Shown: piece after piece, positions 7,985 to 15,624 of the stretch | How positions within the stretch are numbered: position 1 is the first letter of the stretch | Layout: every line of letters begins with the position of its first letter | Source of the DNA: Bacteroidota bacterium | GTDB lineage: Bacteria > Bacteroidota > Bacteroidia > Flavobacteriales > Weeksellaceae | Direction of reading: 5' to 3' | Assembly (NCBI GenBank): GCA_023422635.1 | Contig: JAFAGO010000010.1 | Location: 43,368-107,367 of the forward strand | Length of the DNA stretch: 64,000 bases | Notes under the pieces: generated by a model | What the model was told of the DNA's origin: nothing | The model's input: the letters and a program-made list of their open reading frames with translations, nothing else | The model's database searches: none | Position numbers and translations under genes: made by a program

Positions 7985-8626
7985 ATGCAAAACGAAATAA
8001 AACCAACAACCAAAAACCAACAACCGAAAACCAAAATCTTGATTTTCGATAACTACGACAGTTTCACCTACAATCTGGTTCAAATTGTAGAACAAATCAC
8101 AGGTGAAGAAGTTGATGTCATCAGAAACGATCAAATTCCTTTAGAGGAAATTGAAAAATACGACAAAATCATTCTTTCTCCAGGACCAGGAATTCCAGAA
8201 GAAGCAGGAATTTTATTGGATGTGATTAAAAAATACGCACCTACAAAATCCATTTTTGGAGTATGTTTGGGACAACAGGCAATTGCGGAAGCATTTGGTG
8301 GAAGTTTAATCAATCTCACCGAAATTTACCACGGCGTTGCCACCGAAGCTAAACAGGTGAAAAAACATAAATTATTCAACAATCTTCCAGAAGTTTTAGA
8401 AGTTGGGCGCTATCATTCTTGGGCAGTAAATCCAGAAGATTTCCCCGAAGAATTAGAAATTACTTCCATTGACGATTCAGGAATGATTATGAGTTTAAAA
8501 CACAAAACCTACGATGTTCACGCCGTTCAATATCACCCAGAAAGTATTTTAACACCAGACGGAAAGAAAATTTTAGAGAATTTCTTGAAGTCGGAAGACA
8601 GAAGTCAGAAGACCGAAGAAATTTAA
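7985..8626 (+). CDS. trpG: Anthranilate synthase component II (glutamine amidotransferase)
   Basis: TrpG hydrolyses glutamine and passes ammonia to TrpE; it may also serve para-aminobenzoate synthesis, as amphibolic TrpG/PabA proteins do. The class I amidotransferase triad is visible: Cys94 in FGVCLGQQA, and His184 and Glu186 in VQYHPES. The oxyanion loop SPGPG is at 65-69. The first 16 residues before KILIFDNYDSF are rich in Asn, Gln, Lys and Thr and are encoded by a CCAACAACC-type word repeat rather than family sequence. The C-terminus after ENFLK is likewise encoded by a GTCAGAAG-type repeat. The catalytic core is intact. Confidence 0.95.
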   Translation: MQNEIKPTTKNQQPKTKILIFDNYDSFTYNLVQIVEQITGEEVDVIRNDQIPLEEIEKYDKIILSPGPGIPEEAGILLDVIKKYAPTKSIFGVCLGQQAIAEAFGGSLINLTEIYHGVATEAKQVKKHKLFNNLPEVLEVGRYHSWAVNPEDFPEELEITSIDDSGMIMSLKHKTYDVHAVQYHPESILTPDGKKILENFLKSEDRSQKTEEI

Positions 8627-8670
8627 TAATCACTAAAATCATCCGACTTCGGACATCTGACTTCGGACAA
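8590..8670 (+). repeat. GTCAGAAG / GACTTCGG word repeats at trpG-trpD junction
   Basis: Quasi-tandem copies of GTCGGAAG, GTCAGAAG and ACCGAAG are followed by their complements GACTTCGG and TGACTTCGG. The block spans the end of trpG and the spacer to trpD. Related words appear at 10887-10925 and 12988-13090. Confidence 0.7.
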
Positions 8671-8677
8671 AAGAATT

Positions 8678-9667
8678 ATGAAACAAATCTTACAATACCT
8701 CTTCAATCACCAAACGTTGACGAAAGCAGAAGCCAAATCTATTTTGACGGAAATTTCGCAAGGAAAATTCAATGAAACTGAAGTTACGGCTTTTATCACG
8801 GTTTTCCTGATGCGAAGCATTACGTTGGAAGAGCTCGAAGGTTTTCGTGCTGCACTTTTGCAACTCGCAAAACCCATCAATCTCGGAACCCAAGATTTGG
8901 TCGATATTGTCGGAACTGGAGGCGATGGAAAAAATACATTCAACATCTCAACTTTAGCCAGTTTTATCGTTGCAGGAACTGGACAAAAAGTAGCGAAACA
9001 AGGCAATTACGGTGCTTCCACGATTTCTGGTTCATCCAATGTTTTGGAAGAATTGGGATATATTTTCAAAAATAATGAATCTGATTTGAAATCCGATTTA
9101 GAAAAAGGAAATATCTGTTTTTTGCACGCTCCGCTTTTTCATCCTGCGTTGAAATCGGTTGGTCCGCTTCGTAAAAGTCTCGGTTTGAAAACTTTTTTCA
9201 ATCTATTGGGACCTTTGGTGAATCCGGTTCGTCCGGATTTTACCATGATTGGTGTTGCGAATTTGGAAATTGCACGAGTATATCAATATCTTTTGCAGAA
9301 AGAAAATGCCGAATTTATGTTGGTTCACGCGTTGGATGGTTATGATGAAATTTCGTTGACTGGAGATTCAAAAATCTTCGACAAAAACGGAGAAACCATT
9401 TATTCAGCTCAAGATTTAGGATTCAACAACATTGCACCAGAAACCATTTTCGGAGGAAATACCAAAGAAGAAGCAGCGCTAATTTTCAAAAATATTTTGG
9501 AAGGAAAAGGGACTAAAGAACAAAACGCAGTGGTTCTCGCAAATGCTGCTTTAGCATTAGAAAACACCAGAAAATACGGCGATTACAAAACCTGTTTGGA
9601 AATGGCAAAAGACAGTTTGGAAAGCGGAAAAGCACATCAATCGCTTCGCTCAATTGTTAATGATTAA
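8678..9667 (+). CDS. trpD: Anthranilate phosphoribosyltransferase
   Basis: TrpD transfers the phosphoribosyl group of PRPP to anthranilate. The 329-residue length is normal. The PRPP-binding glycine loop GTGGDGKNTFNIST starts at residue 79, and SSNVLEELG and GPLRKSLGLKTFFNLLGPLVNP are the family's anthranilate- and PRPP-contact segments. It is a separate protein, not fused to TrpG as in enterobacteria. The last residues (SIVND) read into an AT-rich repeat that fills the spacer to trpC. Confidence 0.97.
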   Translation: MKQILQYLFNHQTLTKAEAKSILTEISQGKFNETEVTAFITVFLMRSITLEELEGFRAALLQLAKPINLGTQDLVDIVGTGGDGKNTFNISTLASFIVAGTGQKVAKQGNYGASTISGSSNVLEELGYIFKNNESDLKSDLEKGNICFLHAPLFHPALKSVGPLRKSLGLKTFFNLLGPLVNPVRPDFTMIGVANLEIARVYQYLLQKENAEFMLVHALDGYDEISLTGDSKIFDKNGETIYSAQDLGFNNIAPETIFGGNTKEEAALIFKNILEGKGTKEQNAVVLANAALALENTRKYGDYKTCLEMAKDSLESGKAHQSLRSIVND

Positions 9668-9738
9668 TGGTTAATTATCAGTGGCTATACTTTTCAAGAA
9701 AAATTTACAATTAATAATTTACAATTGATAATTATTAA
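9663..9738 (+). repeat. AATTTACAATTAAT-type word repeat at trpD-trpC junction
   Basis: Reiterated AT-rich words such as TTAATGATTAATGGTTAATTATC and ATTTACAATTAATAATTTAC make up most of the 73-base spacer and the last trpD codons. Confidence 0.6.
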
Positions 9739-9740
9739 AA

Positions 9741-10508
9741 ATGAACATTTTAGATAAAATAATTGCTCGGAAAAAAGAAGAAATTGCAAAAGTAAAATCG
9801 CAAATTTCGATTTCGCAACTTCAAGATTCCAATTTTTTTGAAAGAGAAACGTTTTCATTAAAAGAAACGCTAAAATCCAAATCAGGAATTATTGCCGAAT
9901 TCAAAAGAAAATCGCCAAGCAAAGGAATTATCAACGACTCCAAAACTCCATTAGAAGTCGTTTCCGAATATGAAAAGTTTGGAGCAAGTGCAGTTTCTAT
10001 TTTGACGGATAATGATTTTTTTGGTGGAAGTTTTGATGATGTTTTGAGCGTTCGAAATCACATCAATATTCCGATTCTTAGAAAAGATTTTATGATTGAT
10101 GAATATCAATTTTATGAAGCAAAATCCATTGGAGCAGACGTTATTTTATTGATCGCTGCTTGTCTTTCTCCAACTCAAGTTTCGGAATTCACAGATTTGG
10201 CTCATTCGCTGAATTTGGAAGTTTTACTAGAAATTCACACCGAAGAAGAATTGAAACATATTAACGGAAACATCGATTTCGTAGGAATCAACAACCGAAA
10301 TCTGAAAGATTTCAAAGTTGATTTACAACATTCCGTTGATTTGAAAAACCAACTTCCACACGAAATTTTCTCAATCGCAGAAAGCGGAATTTACAGCGAA
10401 GAAGATTTCAAATTCCTGAAAGAAAAAGGTTTTGATGGATTTTTGATGGGAGAATATTTTATGAAGGGCAACAAAATTGAAGATTTTATCGCCAATGTAT
10501 CAATATAG
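9741..10508 (+). CDS. trpC: Indole-3-glycerol phosphate synthase
   Basis: TrpC closes the indole ring, forming indole-3-glycerol phosphate from CdRP. The 255-residue TIM barrel shows the N-terminal helix LDKIIARKKEEI, the catalytic Lys motif AEFKRKSPSKG near residue 52, ILRKDFMIDEYQ, VGINNRNL and AESGI. It is stand-alone, with trpF as the next gene 18 bases downstream. This is the cleanest junction in the operon and bears little repeat sequence. Confidence 0.97.
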   Translation: MNILDKIIARKKEEIAKVKSQISISQLQDSNFFERETFSLKETLKSKSGIIAEFKRKSPSKGIINDSKTPLEVVSEYEKFGASAVSILTDNDFFGGSFDDVLSVRNHINIPILRKDFMIDEYQFYEAKSIGADVILLIAACLSPTQVSEFTDLAHSLNLEVLLEIHTEEELKHINGNIDFVGINNRNLKDFKVDLQHSVDLKNQLPHEIFSIAESGIYSEEDFKFLKEKGFDGFLMGEYFMKGNKIEDFIANVSI

Positions 10509-10526
10509 AAATATAAGAATTTTACA

Positions 10527-11228
10527 ATGATTTCTGAAAACCAACAACCATTAACCGACAACTATCAACCAAAAATTAAAGTTTGCGGTCTTACAAAACT
10601 CGATCAAATTACTGAATTGATTGAGATGAATGTTGATTTTCTAGGATTTATTTTCTACGAAAAATCACCAAGATTTGTATTGAATAATTTGAGTTTAAAA
10701 CAAATTGCAGAAGTTCCACATTCAGGAAAAGTTGGCGTTTTTGTTAATGAAAGTATTGAAACTATTCTTGAAATTTCAGAAAAAGCAAATCTCAATTTTA
10801 TCCAACTTCACGGCGATGAAACTGAAGAATTCATTTCTGAGTTAAGAGAAAAATTGGATGAAAAAATTGGAATTATAAAAGTTTTGAGAGTCGGAAAGTC
10901 GGAAAGTAAGGAAGTCCGAAAAGAAATTGAAAAAGTCTCAAATCTCAAATCTCAAATCTCACATCTTTTGTTCGATACCGATTCCAAAGCTTTCGGCGGA
11001 ACAGGAAAAACATTTGATTGGGAAATTCTCAACGAATTAGAAATCCCACTTCCCTATTTTTTAAGTGGCGGAATTTCAGAAGAAAATATTCATCAACTGA
11101 AAACTATTAAAAATCAACCATTTGCTCTAGATATCAATTCAAAATTTGAAATTAAGCCCGGAAATAAAGACATTGAAAAAATAAAAGCATTTAAAAAGTC
11201 AATAAAAAGTCCCGAAGGGACGATTTAA
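10527..11228 (+). CDS. trpF: Phosphoribosylanthranilate isomerase with repeat-encoded inserts
   Basis: TrpF isomerises phosphoribosylanthranilate to CdRP. Core motifs are intact: KVCGLT with catalytic Cys20, FIQLHGDE, the catalytic Asp of LLFDTDS near residue 150, and FLSGGISEEN. At 233 residues it is longer than usual (about 200-210). The extra material is an Asn/Gln-rich N-terminus (2-15), a loop at about 121-146 encoded by AGTCGGAA and AATCTCA words, and a C-terminal KSPEGTI encoded by the left REP hairpin of the adjacent transposase element. All inserts fall at termini or in a loop, so activity is probably kept. Confidence 0.95.
   Translation: MISENQQPLTDNYQPKIKVCGLTKLDQITELIEMNVDFLGFIFYEKSPRFVLNNLSLKQIAEVPHSGKVGVFVNESIETILEISEKANLNFIQLHGDETEEFISELREKLDEKIGIIKVLRVGKSESKEVRKEIEKVSNLKSQISHLLFDTDSKAFGGTGKTFDWEILNELEIPLPYFLSGGISEENIHQLKTIKNQPFALDINSKFEIKPGNKDIEKIKAFKKSIKSPEGTI
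10887..10968 (+). repeat. Word repeats inside trpF
   Basis: AGTCGGAA repeats are followed by three to four copies of TCTCAAA within the reading frame. They encode a variable loop just before the LLFDT strand of TrpF. Confidence 0.65.
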
Positions 11229-11800
11229 CGTAGGATAGAAATCCTATTAAACAAAAAACACCAAAAATGAATTTATGCCACAATCATTAGTGAAAAATTA
11301 TGTTCATATCATTTTCAGCACAAAACACAGAAATGATTTCATAGATGAAAATATTGAAACACAATTATTTTCCTATATTTCATCAATCTGTAAAGATTTT
11401 GAAAGTCCTGCAATCCAAATTGGAGGAACAGACAATCACATTCATATTCTTTGTTTGCTTTCAAGAAAAATTGCATTGATGAAATTGGTTCAGGAAGTAA
11501 AAGCACATTCATCGAAATGGATAAAAACCAAAAGTAAAAAATATGAAGATTTCTTCTGGCAAGATGGTTATGGTGCATTTTCCGTTAGTCCCAATAATAT
11601 ACTAACCGTTATTAATTACATTAAAAATCAAAGAGAACATCACAAAGAATTTGATTTCAAAACAGAGGTAATCAACTATTACAAAAAATACAAAATGGAA
11701 TATGATGAAAAATACCTTTGGGATTAATATTTATACAACGTCGAATTAATGTTAATAGGATTTCATCCTATCCTTTTATAAATCGTCCCTTCGGGACTTT
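11204..11800 (+). mobile_element. REP-flanked Y1 transposase unit inserted between trpF and trpB
   Basis: The transposase gene is bounded by inverted ends, each holding two hairpins. Left: GTCCCGAAGGGAC (11209-11221) and TAGGATAGAAATCCTA (11231-11246). Right: TAGGATTTCATCCTA (11756-11770) and GTCCCTTCGGGAC (11785-11797). The right end is the reverse complement of the left with small changes, extending through the CGATTTA word. This is the architecture of a RAYT gene with paired REP sequences rather than a classical IS with long terminal repeats. No target duplication was recognised. Confidence 0.75.
11275..11727 (+). CDS. REP-associated / IS200-like Y1 tyrosine transposase
   Basis: The 150-residue protein belongs to the HUH single-strand transposase superfamily. 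The metal-binding HxH is His55-Ile-His57 in TDNHIHIL, and the candidate nucleophile is Tyr115 in NYIKNQREHH, with the usual Gln three residues later. The segment WQDGYGAFSVS is typical of IS200-like TnpA and RAYT proteins. The frame is complete, so it may be active or domesticated. It is transcribed in the same direction as the trp genes and lies between inverted REP-like hairpins. It has no tryptophan-related function. Confidence 0.88.
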   Translation: MPQSLVKNYVHIIFSTKHRNDFIDENIETQLFSYISSICKDFESPAIQIGGTDNHIHILCLLSRKIALMKLVQEVKAHSSKWIKTKSKKYEDFFWQDGYGAFSVSPNNILTVINYIKNQREHHKEFDFKTEVINYYKKYKMEYDEKYLWD

Positions 11801-11814
11801 AAAAATTAAAAAAT

Positions 11815-13005
11815 ATGAACTTTCAAAATCCAGATAAAAACGGCTATTACGGAGATTTCGGAGGCGCTTTCGTTCCCGAAATGCTCTATCCAAACGTTGA
11901 AGAATTGCAAAATAAATACCTCGAAATTATTGAAGCCGAAGACTTTCAAGATGAATTTCAGGATTTGCTCAAAAACTATGTTGGTAGAGAAACACCACTT
12001 TATTTTGCAAAAAATTTAAGTGAAAAATATGGCGCAAAAGTTTACCTGAAAAGAGAAGATCTCAATCATACTGGTGCACACAAAATTAACAATGCACTGG
12101 GACAAGCTTTACTTGCAAAACGTCTCGGTAAAAAAAGAATTATCGCCGAAACAGGAGCAGGACAACACGGCGTTGCGACTGCAACTGCTTGTGCTTTGCT
12201 CGGTTTAGAATGCATTGTTTATATGGGCGAAATCGACATCCAAAGACAAGCTCCGAACGTTGCGAGAATGAAAATGCTAGGCGCGAAAGTGGTTCCTGCA
12301 ACTTCAGGTTCGAAAACATTAAAAGATGCTGTAAATGAAGCTTTAAGAGATTGGATCAACCATCCTGAAACCACGCATTATATTATCGGAAGTGCGGTTG
12401 GTCCGCATCCATTTCCAGATTTGGTAGCGCGATTTCAATCCGTGATTTCCAAGGAAATTAAAAAGCAATTGCAGGAACAAGAAGGTCGCACCAATCCCGA
12501 TTATTTGATTGCCTGCGTTGGTGGCGGAAGTAATGCCGCTGGCACTTTTTACCATTATATTAATGAAGCAGATGTTAACATTATCGCAGCAGAAGCCGGT
12601 GGTTTGGGTGTTCATTCTGGAGAATCGGCAGCGACAACCTTTCTTGGAACGTTGGGTATTTTGCACGGAAGTCAGAGTTTGGTGATGCAAACTGAAGATG
12701 GGCAAGTCATTGAACCCTACTCGATTTCTGCAGGCTTGGATTATCCAGGAATTGGACCAATGCACGCAAATTTGAGTAAAGAAAAAAGAGCAGAATTTTT
12801 CAGTATTAATGATGATGAAGCATTAAAAGCCGCATTTCAGCTCACCAAAATTGAAGGTATTATTCCCGCTTTGGAAAGTGCGCACGCTTTGGCCGTTTTA
12901 GAAAAGAAAAAATTTGAAAAAGACGATGTGGTTGTAATTTGCTTAAGCGGTCGCGGTGATAAGGATATCGAAACGTATTTAAATAATCTGTCAGAAGTCA
13001 GATGA
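11815..13005 (+). CDS. trpB: Tryptophan synthase beta chain
   Basis: TrpB condenses indole with serine using pyridoxal phosphate. The PLP lysine is Lys90 in HTGAHKINN, and the phosphate-binding loop CVGGGSNA is present. The 396-residue length is normal. The last residues (LSEVR) are encoded by a GTCAGAAGTCAGATG word repeat. The right REP hairpin of the transposase unit lies 15 bases before the ATG, so the trpB translation start lies directly behind a stable hairpin. This may lower or couple its expression. Confidence 0.98.
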   Translation: MNFQNPDKNGYYGDFGGAFVPEMLYPNVEELQNKYLEIIEAEDFQDEFQDLLKNYVGRETPLYFAKNLSEKYGAKVYLKREDLNHTGAHKINNALGQALLAKRLGKKRIIAETGAGQHGVATATACALLGLECIVYMGEIDIQRQAPNVARMKMLGAKVVPATSGSKTLKDAVNEALRDWINHPETTHYIIGSAVGPHPFPDLVARFQSVISKEIKKQLQEQEGRTNPDYLIACVGGGSNAAGTFYHYINEADVNIIAAEAGGLGVHSGESAATTFLGTLGILHGSQSLVMQTEDGQVIEPYSISAGLDYPGIGPMHANLSKEKRAEFFSINDDEALKAAFQLTKIEGIIPALESAHALAVLEKKKFEKDDVVVICLSGRGDKDIETYLNNLSEVR

Positions 13006-13092
13006 CGGATGTCAGAAGACAAAAGCAATAATAATTTGAAAATATGGACAAAGATACTAACTTCGGACTTCGGACTTCGGACTTCGGACATC
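12988..13092 (+). repeat. GTCAGAAG and GACTTCGG repeats at trpB-trpA junction
   Basis: GTCAGAAG words occupy the trpB 3' end. Four tandem 7-8 base copies of CTTCGGA follow at about 13061-13090, inside the start of trpA. Confidence 0.75.
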
Positions 13093-13826
13093 AAAAAAAA
13101 CTTAATATTTACTTCACTGCAGGAATTCCTGAGCTAAAAGATACTACAACTATAGCACAACTGATTCAAAATTCTGGTGCAGATATGATGGAAATCGGAA
13201 TTCCGTATTCTGATCCGGTGGCAGATGGTCCCATTATCGAGCAAGCGCATATGCGCGCATTGAAAAATGGAATGACCATCAAAAAACTTTTTGAACAATT
13301 GGCAGAAATTAAAGATTCGGTAACGATTCCGAAAGTTTTAATGGGTTACCTTAATCCCATTTTGCAATTTGGTTTTGAAGATTTCTGTACGAAATGTCAG
13401 GAAGTAGGCATTTCTGGATTGATTATTCCTGATCTTCCTCCTTTTGAATTTGAACGAAAATACGGTGAAATTTTAAAGAAATACAATCTCAATTTTACAT
13501 TTTTAATTACACCCGAAACGTCGAATGAACGAATTCAATATCTGGATTCTTTGAGCTCCGGATTTTTGTATGCGGTTTCATCGTCTTCCACCACTGGTAA
13601 AGAAAATGTTCAATTGAAAAACGAAGATTACCTCAATAGAATTGCTTCACTTCCGTTAAAAAATCCAGTATTTATCGGGTTTGGAATTAAAGATAAAGAA
13701 GGTTTTAATGCGGTAACCGAAAAATCAACTGGCGGAATTATCGGAACGGCGTTTGTAAAAATTCTTTTGGAAAATAAAGATTGGGAGGAAAAAGCTTCCG
13801 AATTTATTGAAAGCATTAAAAAATAG
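13044..13826 (+). CDS. trpA: Tryptophan synthase alpha chain
   Basis: TrpA cleaves indole-3-glycerol phosphate and channels indole to TrpB. The catalytic Glu50 and Asp61 lie in MMEIGIPYSDPVADGP, and the phosphate-binding GFGI and GGIIGTAFV segments are present. The normal start of the family would be close to KKLNIYFTAGIP. The preceding residues 2-17 are encoded by tandem CTTCGGA repeats, and no other in-frame start is available. The stop codon directly abuts the discriminator base of the convergent tRNA-Pro gene, with no terminator between them. Confidence 0.97.
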   Translation: MDKDTNFGLRTSDFGHQKKLNIYFTAGIPELKDTTTIAQLIQNSGADMMEIGIPYSDPVADGPIIEQAHMRALKNGMTIKKLFEQLAEIKDSVTIPKVLMGYLNPILQFGFEDFCTKCQEVGISGLIIPDLPPFEFERKYGEILKKYNLNFTFLITPETSNERIQYLDSLSSGFLYAVSSSSTTGKENVQLKNEDYLNRIASLPLKNPVFIGFGIKDKEGFNAVTEKSTGGIIGTAFVKILLENKDWEEKASEFIESIKK

Positions 13827-13900
13827 TCGGGATGACTGGACTCGAACCAGCGACCTCTCGCCCCCCAGACGAGAACGCTAACCAACTGCGCTACATCCCG
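13827..13900 (-). tRNA. tRNA-Pro (anticodon GGG)
   Basis: The minus strand folds as a complete 74-base cloverleaf. The acceptor CGGGATG pairs with CATCCCG, the D arm contains AGTTGGTTA, the anticodon stem is CTCGT/GCGAG with loop CTGGGGG, and the T arm contains TTCGAGT. The anticodon is GGG. CCA is not encoded. The 3' end touches the trpA stop. Confidence 0.95.
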
Positions 13901-13973
13901 ATTTGGGTTGGCGAATTTAAAAAAAAGTTTTGAAATTCATAAGCGAAATTTCGAAAAAGTTCGCATTGCAATA

Positions 13974-14055
13974 GGGATAGCAGCGGTTATCCTTTTTGTT
14001 TGTTGATGGCCTTTGGCGAAGAAAACAAAAAGATAAGAGCGAATAGCCCGACCCG
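13974..14055 (+). ncRNA. Flavo-1-like structured repeat, copy 2
   Basis: The element runs GGGATAGCAGCGG ... GAGCGAATAGCCCGACCC. Between these blocks TTAT (13987-13990) and CTTTTTGTTT (13992-14001) pair with AAACAAAAAG (14023-14032) and ATAA (14033-14036), leaving C13991 bulged. The apex has a GCC-TTT-GGC hairpin. A relative with the same bulged C occurs at 7878-7945. The Flavo-1 name is from memory; whether it is transcribed is unknown. Confidence 0.5.
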
Positions 14056-14199
14056 AGTTGCTGCCGAAACGTTGGCGAGGGAATTGCCAAAAAAAATATC
14101 ATAGCAGTTTATATTGTACCGCGATTGAAGACTGAGAAATGACAGTTGAAAAAGGCCGAATCCTAATTAATATCCATCGCATAATAAATTAATTTTTTA

Positions 14200-14207
14200 T
14201 AATTTTG
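14200..14207 (+). promoter_or_regulatory. Putative -7 element of lipB
   Basis: TAATTTTG fits TAnnTTTG and ends 19 bases before the lipB ATG. No -33 TTG is visible. Confidence 0.45.
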
Positions 14208-14226
14208 TTCCATTATTTTTATTAAA

Positions 14227-14967
14227 ATGGCAATTACTCAAAATAAAAAGCTTCAGTTCAAAGACTTAGGAATCATGGACTATCTTCCTGCTTTTGAATA
14301 CCAGGAAAAATTGATGAAATCCATTATTGAGTTAAAGCTAAAGAACAGAGATAGAACCGACGGCTTTTTCGAGGAAACCCCGAACTATTTTCTATTGGTT
14401 GAGCATCCGCACGTTTACACTTTGGGAAAATCTGGTCATGAGGAAAATATGCTGATCAACGAACAAAAACTAAAAGAAATTAACGCAACCTACGTGCATA
14501 CGAATCGCGGTGGCGATATTACGTATCATGGTTTCGGACAAATTGTGGGCTATCCGATTATAGATTTGGATAATTTTAAATCCGACATTCATTTGTACAT
14601 GCGCAATTTGGAAGAAGTTTTTATTGAATTACTCTCTGAATACGGACTTAAAGGTGAAAGAAGCGAAGGAGAAACTGGAGTGTGGTTAGATGTTGGAACA
14701 CCTTTTCAAAGGAAGATTGTTGCGTTGGGCGTAAAAACATCAAAGTGGGTAACGATGCATGGTTTCGGGTTTAATGTGAATACCGATTTGCGCTATTTTG
14801 AATACATTGTACCATGCGGAATTAAAGGAAAAACAGCAACCTCGCTTGCTCGCGAGTTGGAACGCGAAATTCCGGAAACTGAAGTTGCTGAAATTAAAGA
14901 AAAAATAAAGTTTTATTTTTCAAAAATTTTTGGTGCAAAATTTACCGATGGTGCATTACCTAAGTAA
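14227..14967 (+). CDS. lipB: Octanoyl-[acyl carrier protein]-protein N-octanoyltransferase
   Basis: LipB moves octanoyl groups from ACP to lipoyl domains, the first step of lipoate assembly. The substrate lipoyl protein, an E2 subunit, is encoded about 1 kb downstream. Family motifs are clear: TNRGGDITYHGFGQIVGYPI, VGTPFQRKIVALGVK and the catalytic Cys197 in IVPCGIKGKTATSL. The 246-residue length is normal. It converges on the deformylase-like gene with an 18-base gap and no visible terminator. Confidence 0.96.
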   Translation: MAITQNKKLQFKDLGIMDYLPAFEYQEKLMKSIIELKLKNRDRTDGFFEETPNYFLLVEHPHVYTLGKSGHEENMLINEQKLKEINATYVHTNRGGDITYHGFGQIVGYPIIDLDNFKSDIHLYMRNLEEVFIELLSEYGLKGERSEGETGVWLDVGTPFQRKIVALGVKTSKWVTMHGFGFNVNTDLRYFEYIVPCGIKGKTATSLARELEREIPETEVAEIKEKIKFYFSKIFGAKFTDGALPK

Positions 14968-14985
14968 ATCCTAAACCACAATGCA

Positions 14986-15618
14986 TTATCTAAACTGGTA
15001 TGTTTCCGGAAGATAAGCATCTACTTTGCGATACTTTGTACTCTTCTCGTTTTCATACTTATCGGAAATTAGAATTCCTGAAAGATGATCAATTTCGTGT
15101 TGAAAAATTACAGCGGTAAAACCTTCCACCATTTCGCTGTGTTTTTTACCATCCGTTGTATAATATTCCAATTGTATAACCTTGGATCGGTAAAAATTTT
15201 CTCGAAAAACATCAATTGATAGATCGCCTTCGGGACCTAAATTTTGTAGTGCAGATTTCCAAGTTATTTTCGGATTAATAAAATACTCCAAAGGATTTCC
15301 TGCTTTATCGAAACGTTGCACCCAAATGATATTGCGATTAATTCCCACTTGCGGCGCTGCAATACCCACTCCGCCACCTGTTGATTGAAGTGCAAGTTTC
15401 ATTCTTTCCACTAAAATTTTGGTGTACTTGTTTTTGGGTTTTACTTCTTGAGATTTTGCGAGAAGAACCGATTTTTCGTGGTTATCCGAAATATTATAAA
15501 TCGGCAACGCTGTTTTTACGTCGCCGTTATTAATGAGCGCAATTTCTTGTTTCGAAAAACTTGTTTGCGCAGATGCGAAATTAATGGCCAACACGACCAC
15601 CAAAAGTACTTTATTCAT
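14986..15618 (-). CDS. Exported peptide-deformylase-like protein with Asp replacing metal Cys
   Basis: The 210-residue protein starts with a signal peptide (MNKVLLVVVLAINFASAQ), unlike cytoplasmic deformylases. It retains deformylase motif I (GVGIAAPQVG, about 83-92) and the motif III metal site HEIDH at 174-178. Motif II, normally EGCLS, reads EGDLS, so Asp132 stands where the metal-binding Cys should be. A canonical deformylase is encoded at 44605-45177, so this copy is not needed for removing formyl groups from nascent proteins. It could be an altered metallohydrolase acting in the periplasm or an inactive scaffold; the substrate is unknown. Family membership is secure. Confidence 0.88.
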   Translation of the reverse strand: MNKVLLVVVLAINFASAQTSFSKQEIALINNGDVKTALPIYNISDNHEKSVLLAKSQEVKPKNKYTKILVERMKLALQSTGGGVGIAAPQVGINRNIIWVQRFDKAGNPLEYFINPKITWKSALQNLGPEGDLSIDVFRENFYRSKVIQLEYYTTDGKKHSEMVEGFTAVIFQHEIDHLSGILISDKYENEKSTKYRKVDAYLPETYQFR

Positions 15619-15624
15619 CTTAAT

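Larger units (their letters stand above)
13901..14226. other. Gene-free spacer between tRNA-Pro and lipB
   Basis: No protein gene is supported in these 326 bases. The middle is the Flavo-1-like structured repeat (13974-14055), and the end holds a lipB -7 element at 14200-14207. The rest is AT-rich with no recognised feature. Confidence 0.7.

Noticed and set aside
11204..11800. Target-site duplication around the transposase unit
   Set aside because: No direct repeat was recognised outside the inverted ends; Y1 transposases do not usually make one.
12343..12765. Open frame of 140 codons on the minus strand inside trpB
   Set aside because: It lies wholly antisense to an intact trpB with clear family motifs, has no promoter or homologous look, and is a codon-bias shadow.
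14080..14110. GC hairpin TTGGC...GCCAA followed by A, possible terminator
   Set aside because: The A-run is on the wrong side for the plus strand, and on the minus strand the hairpin is not followed by T.
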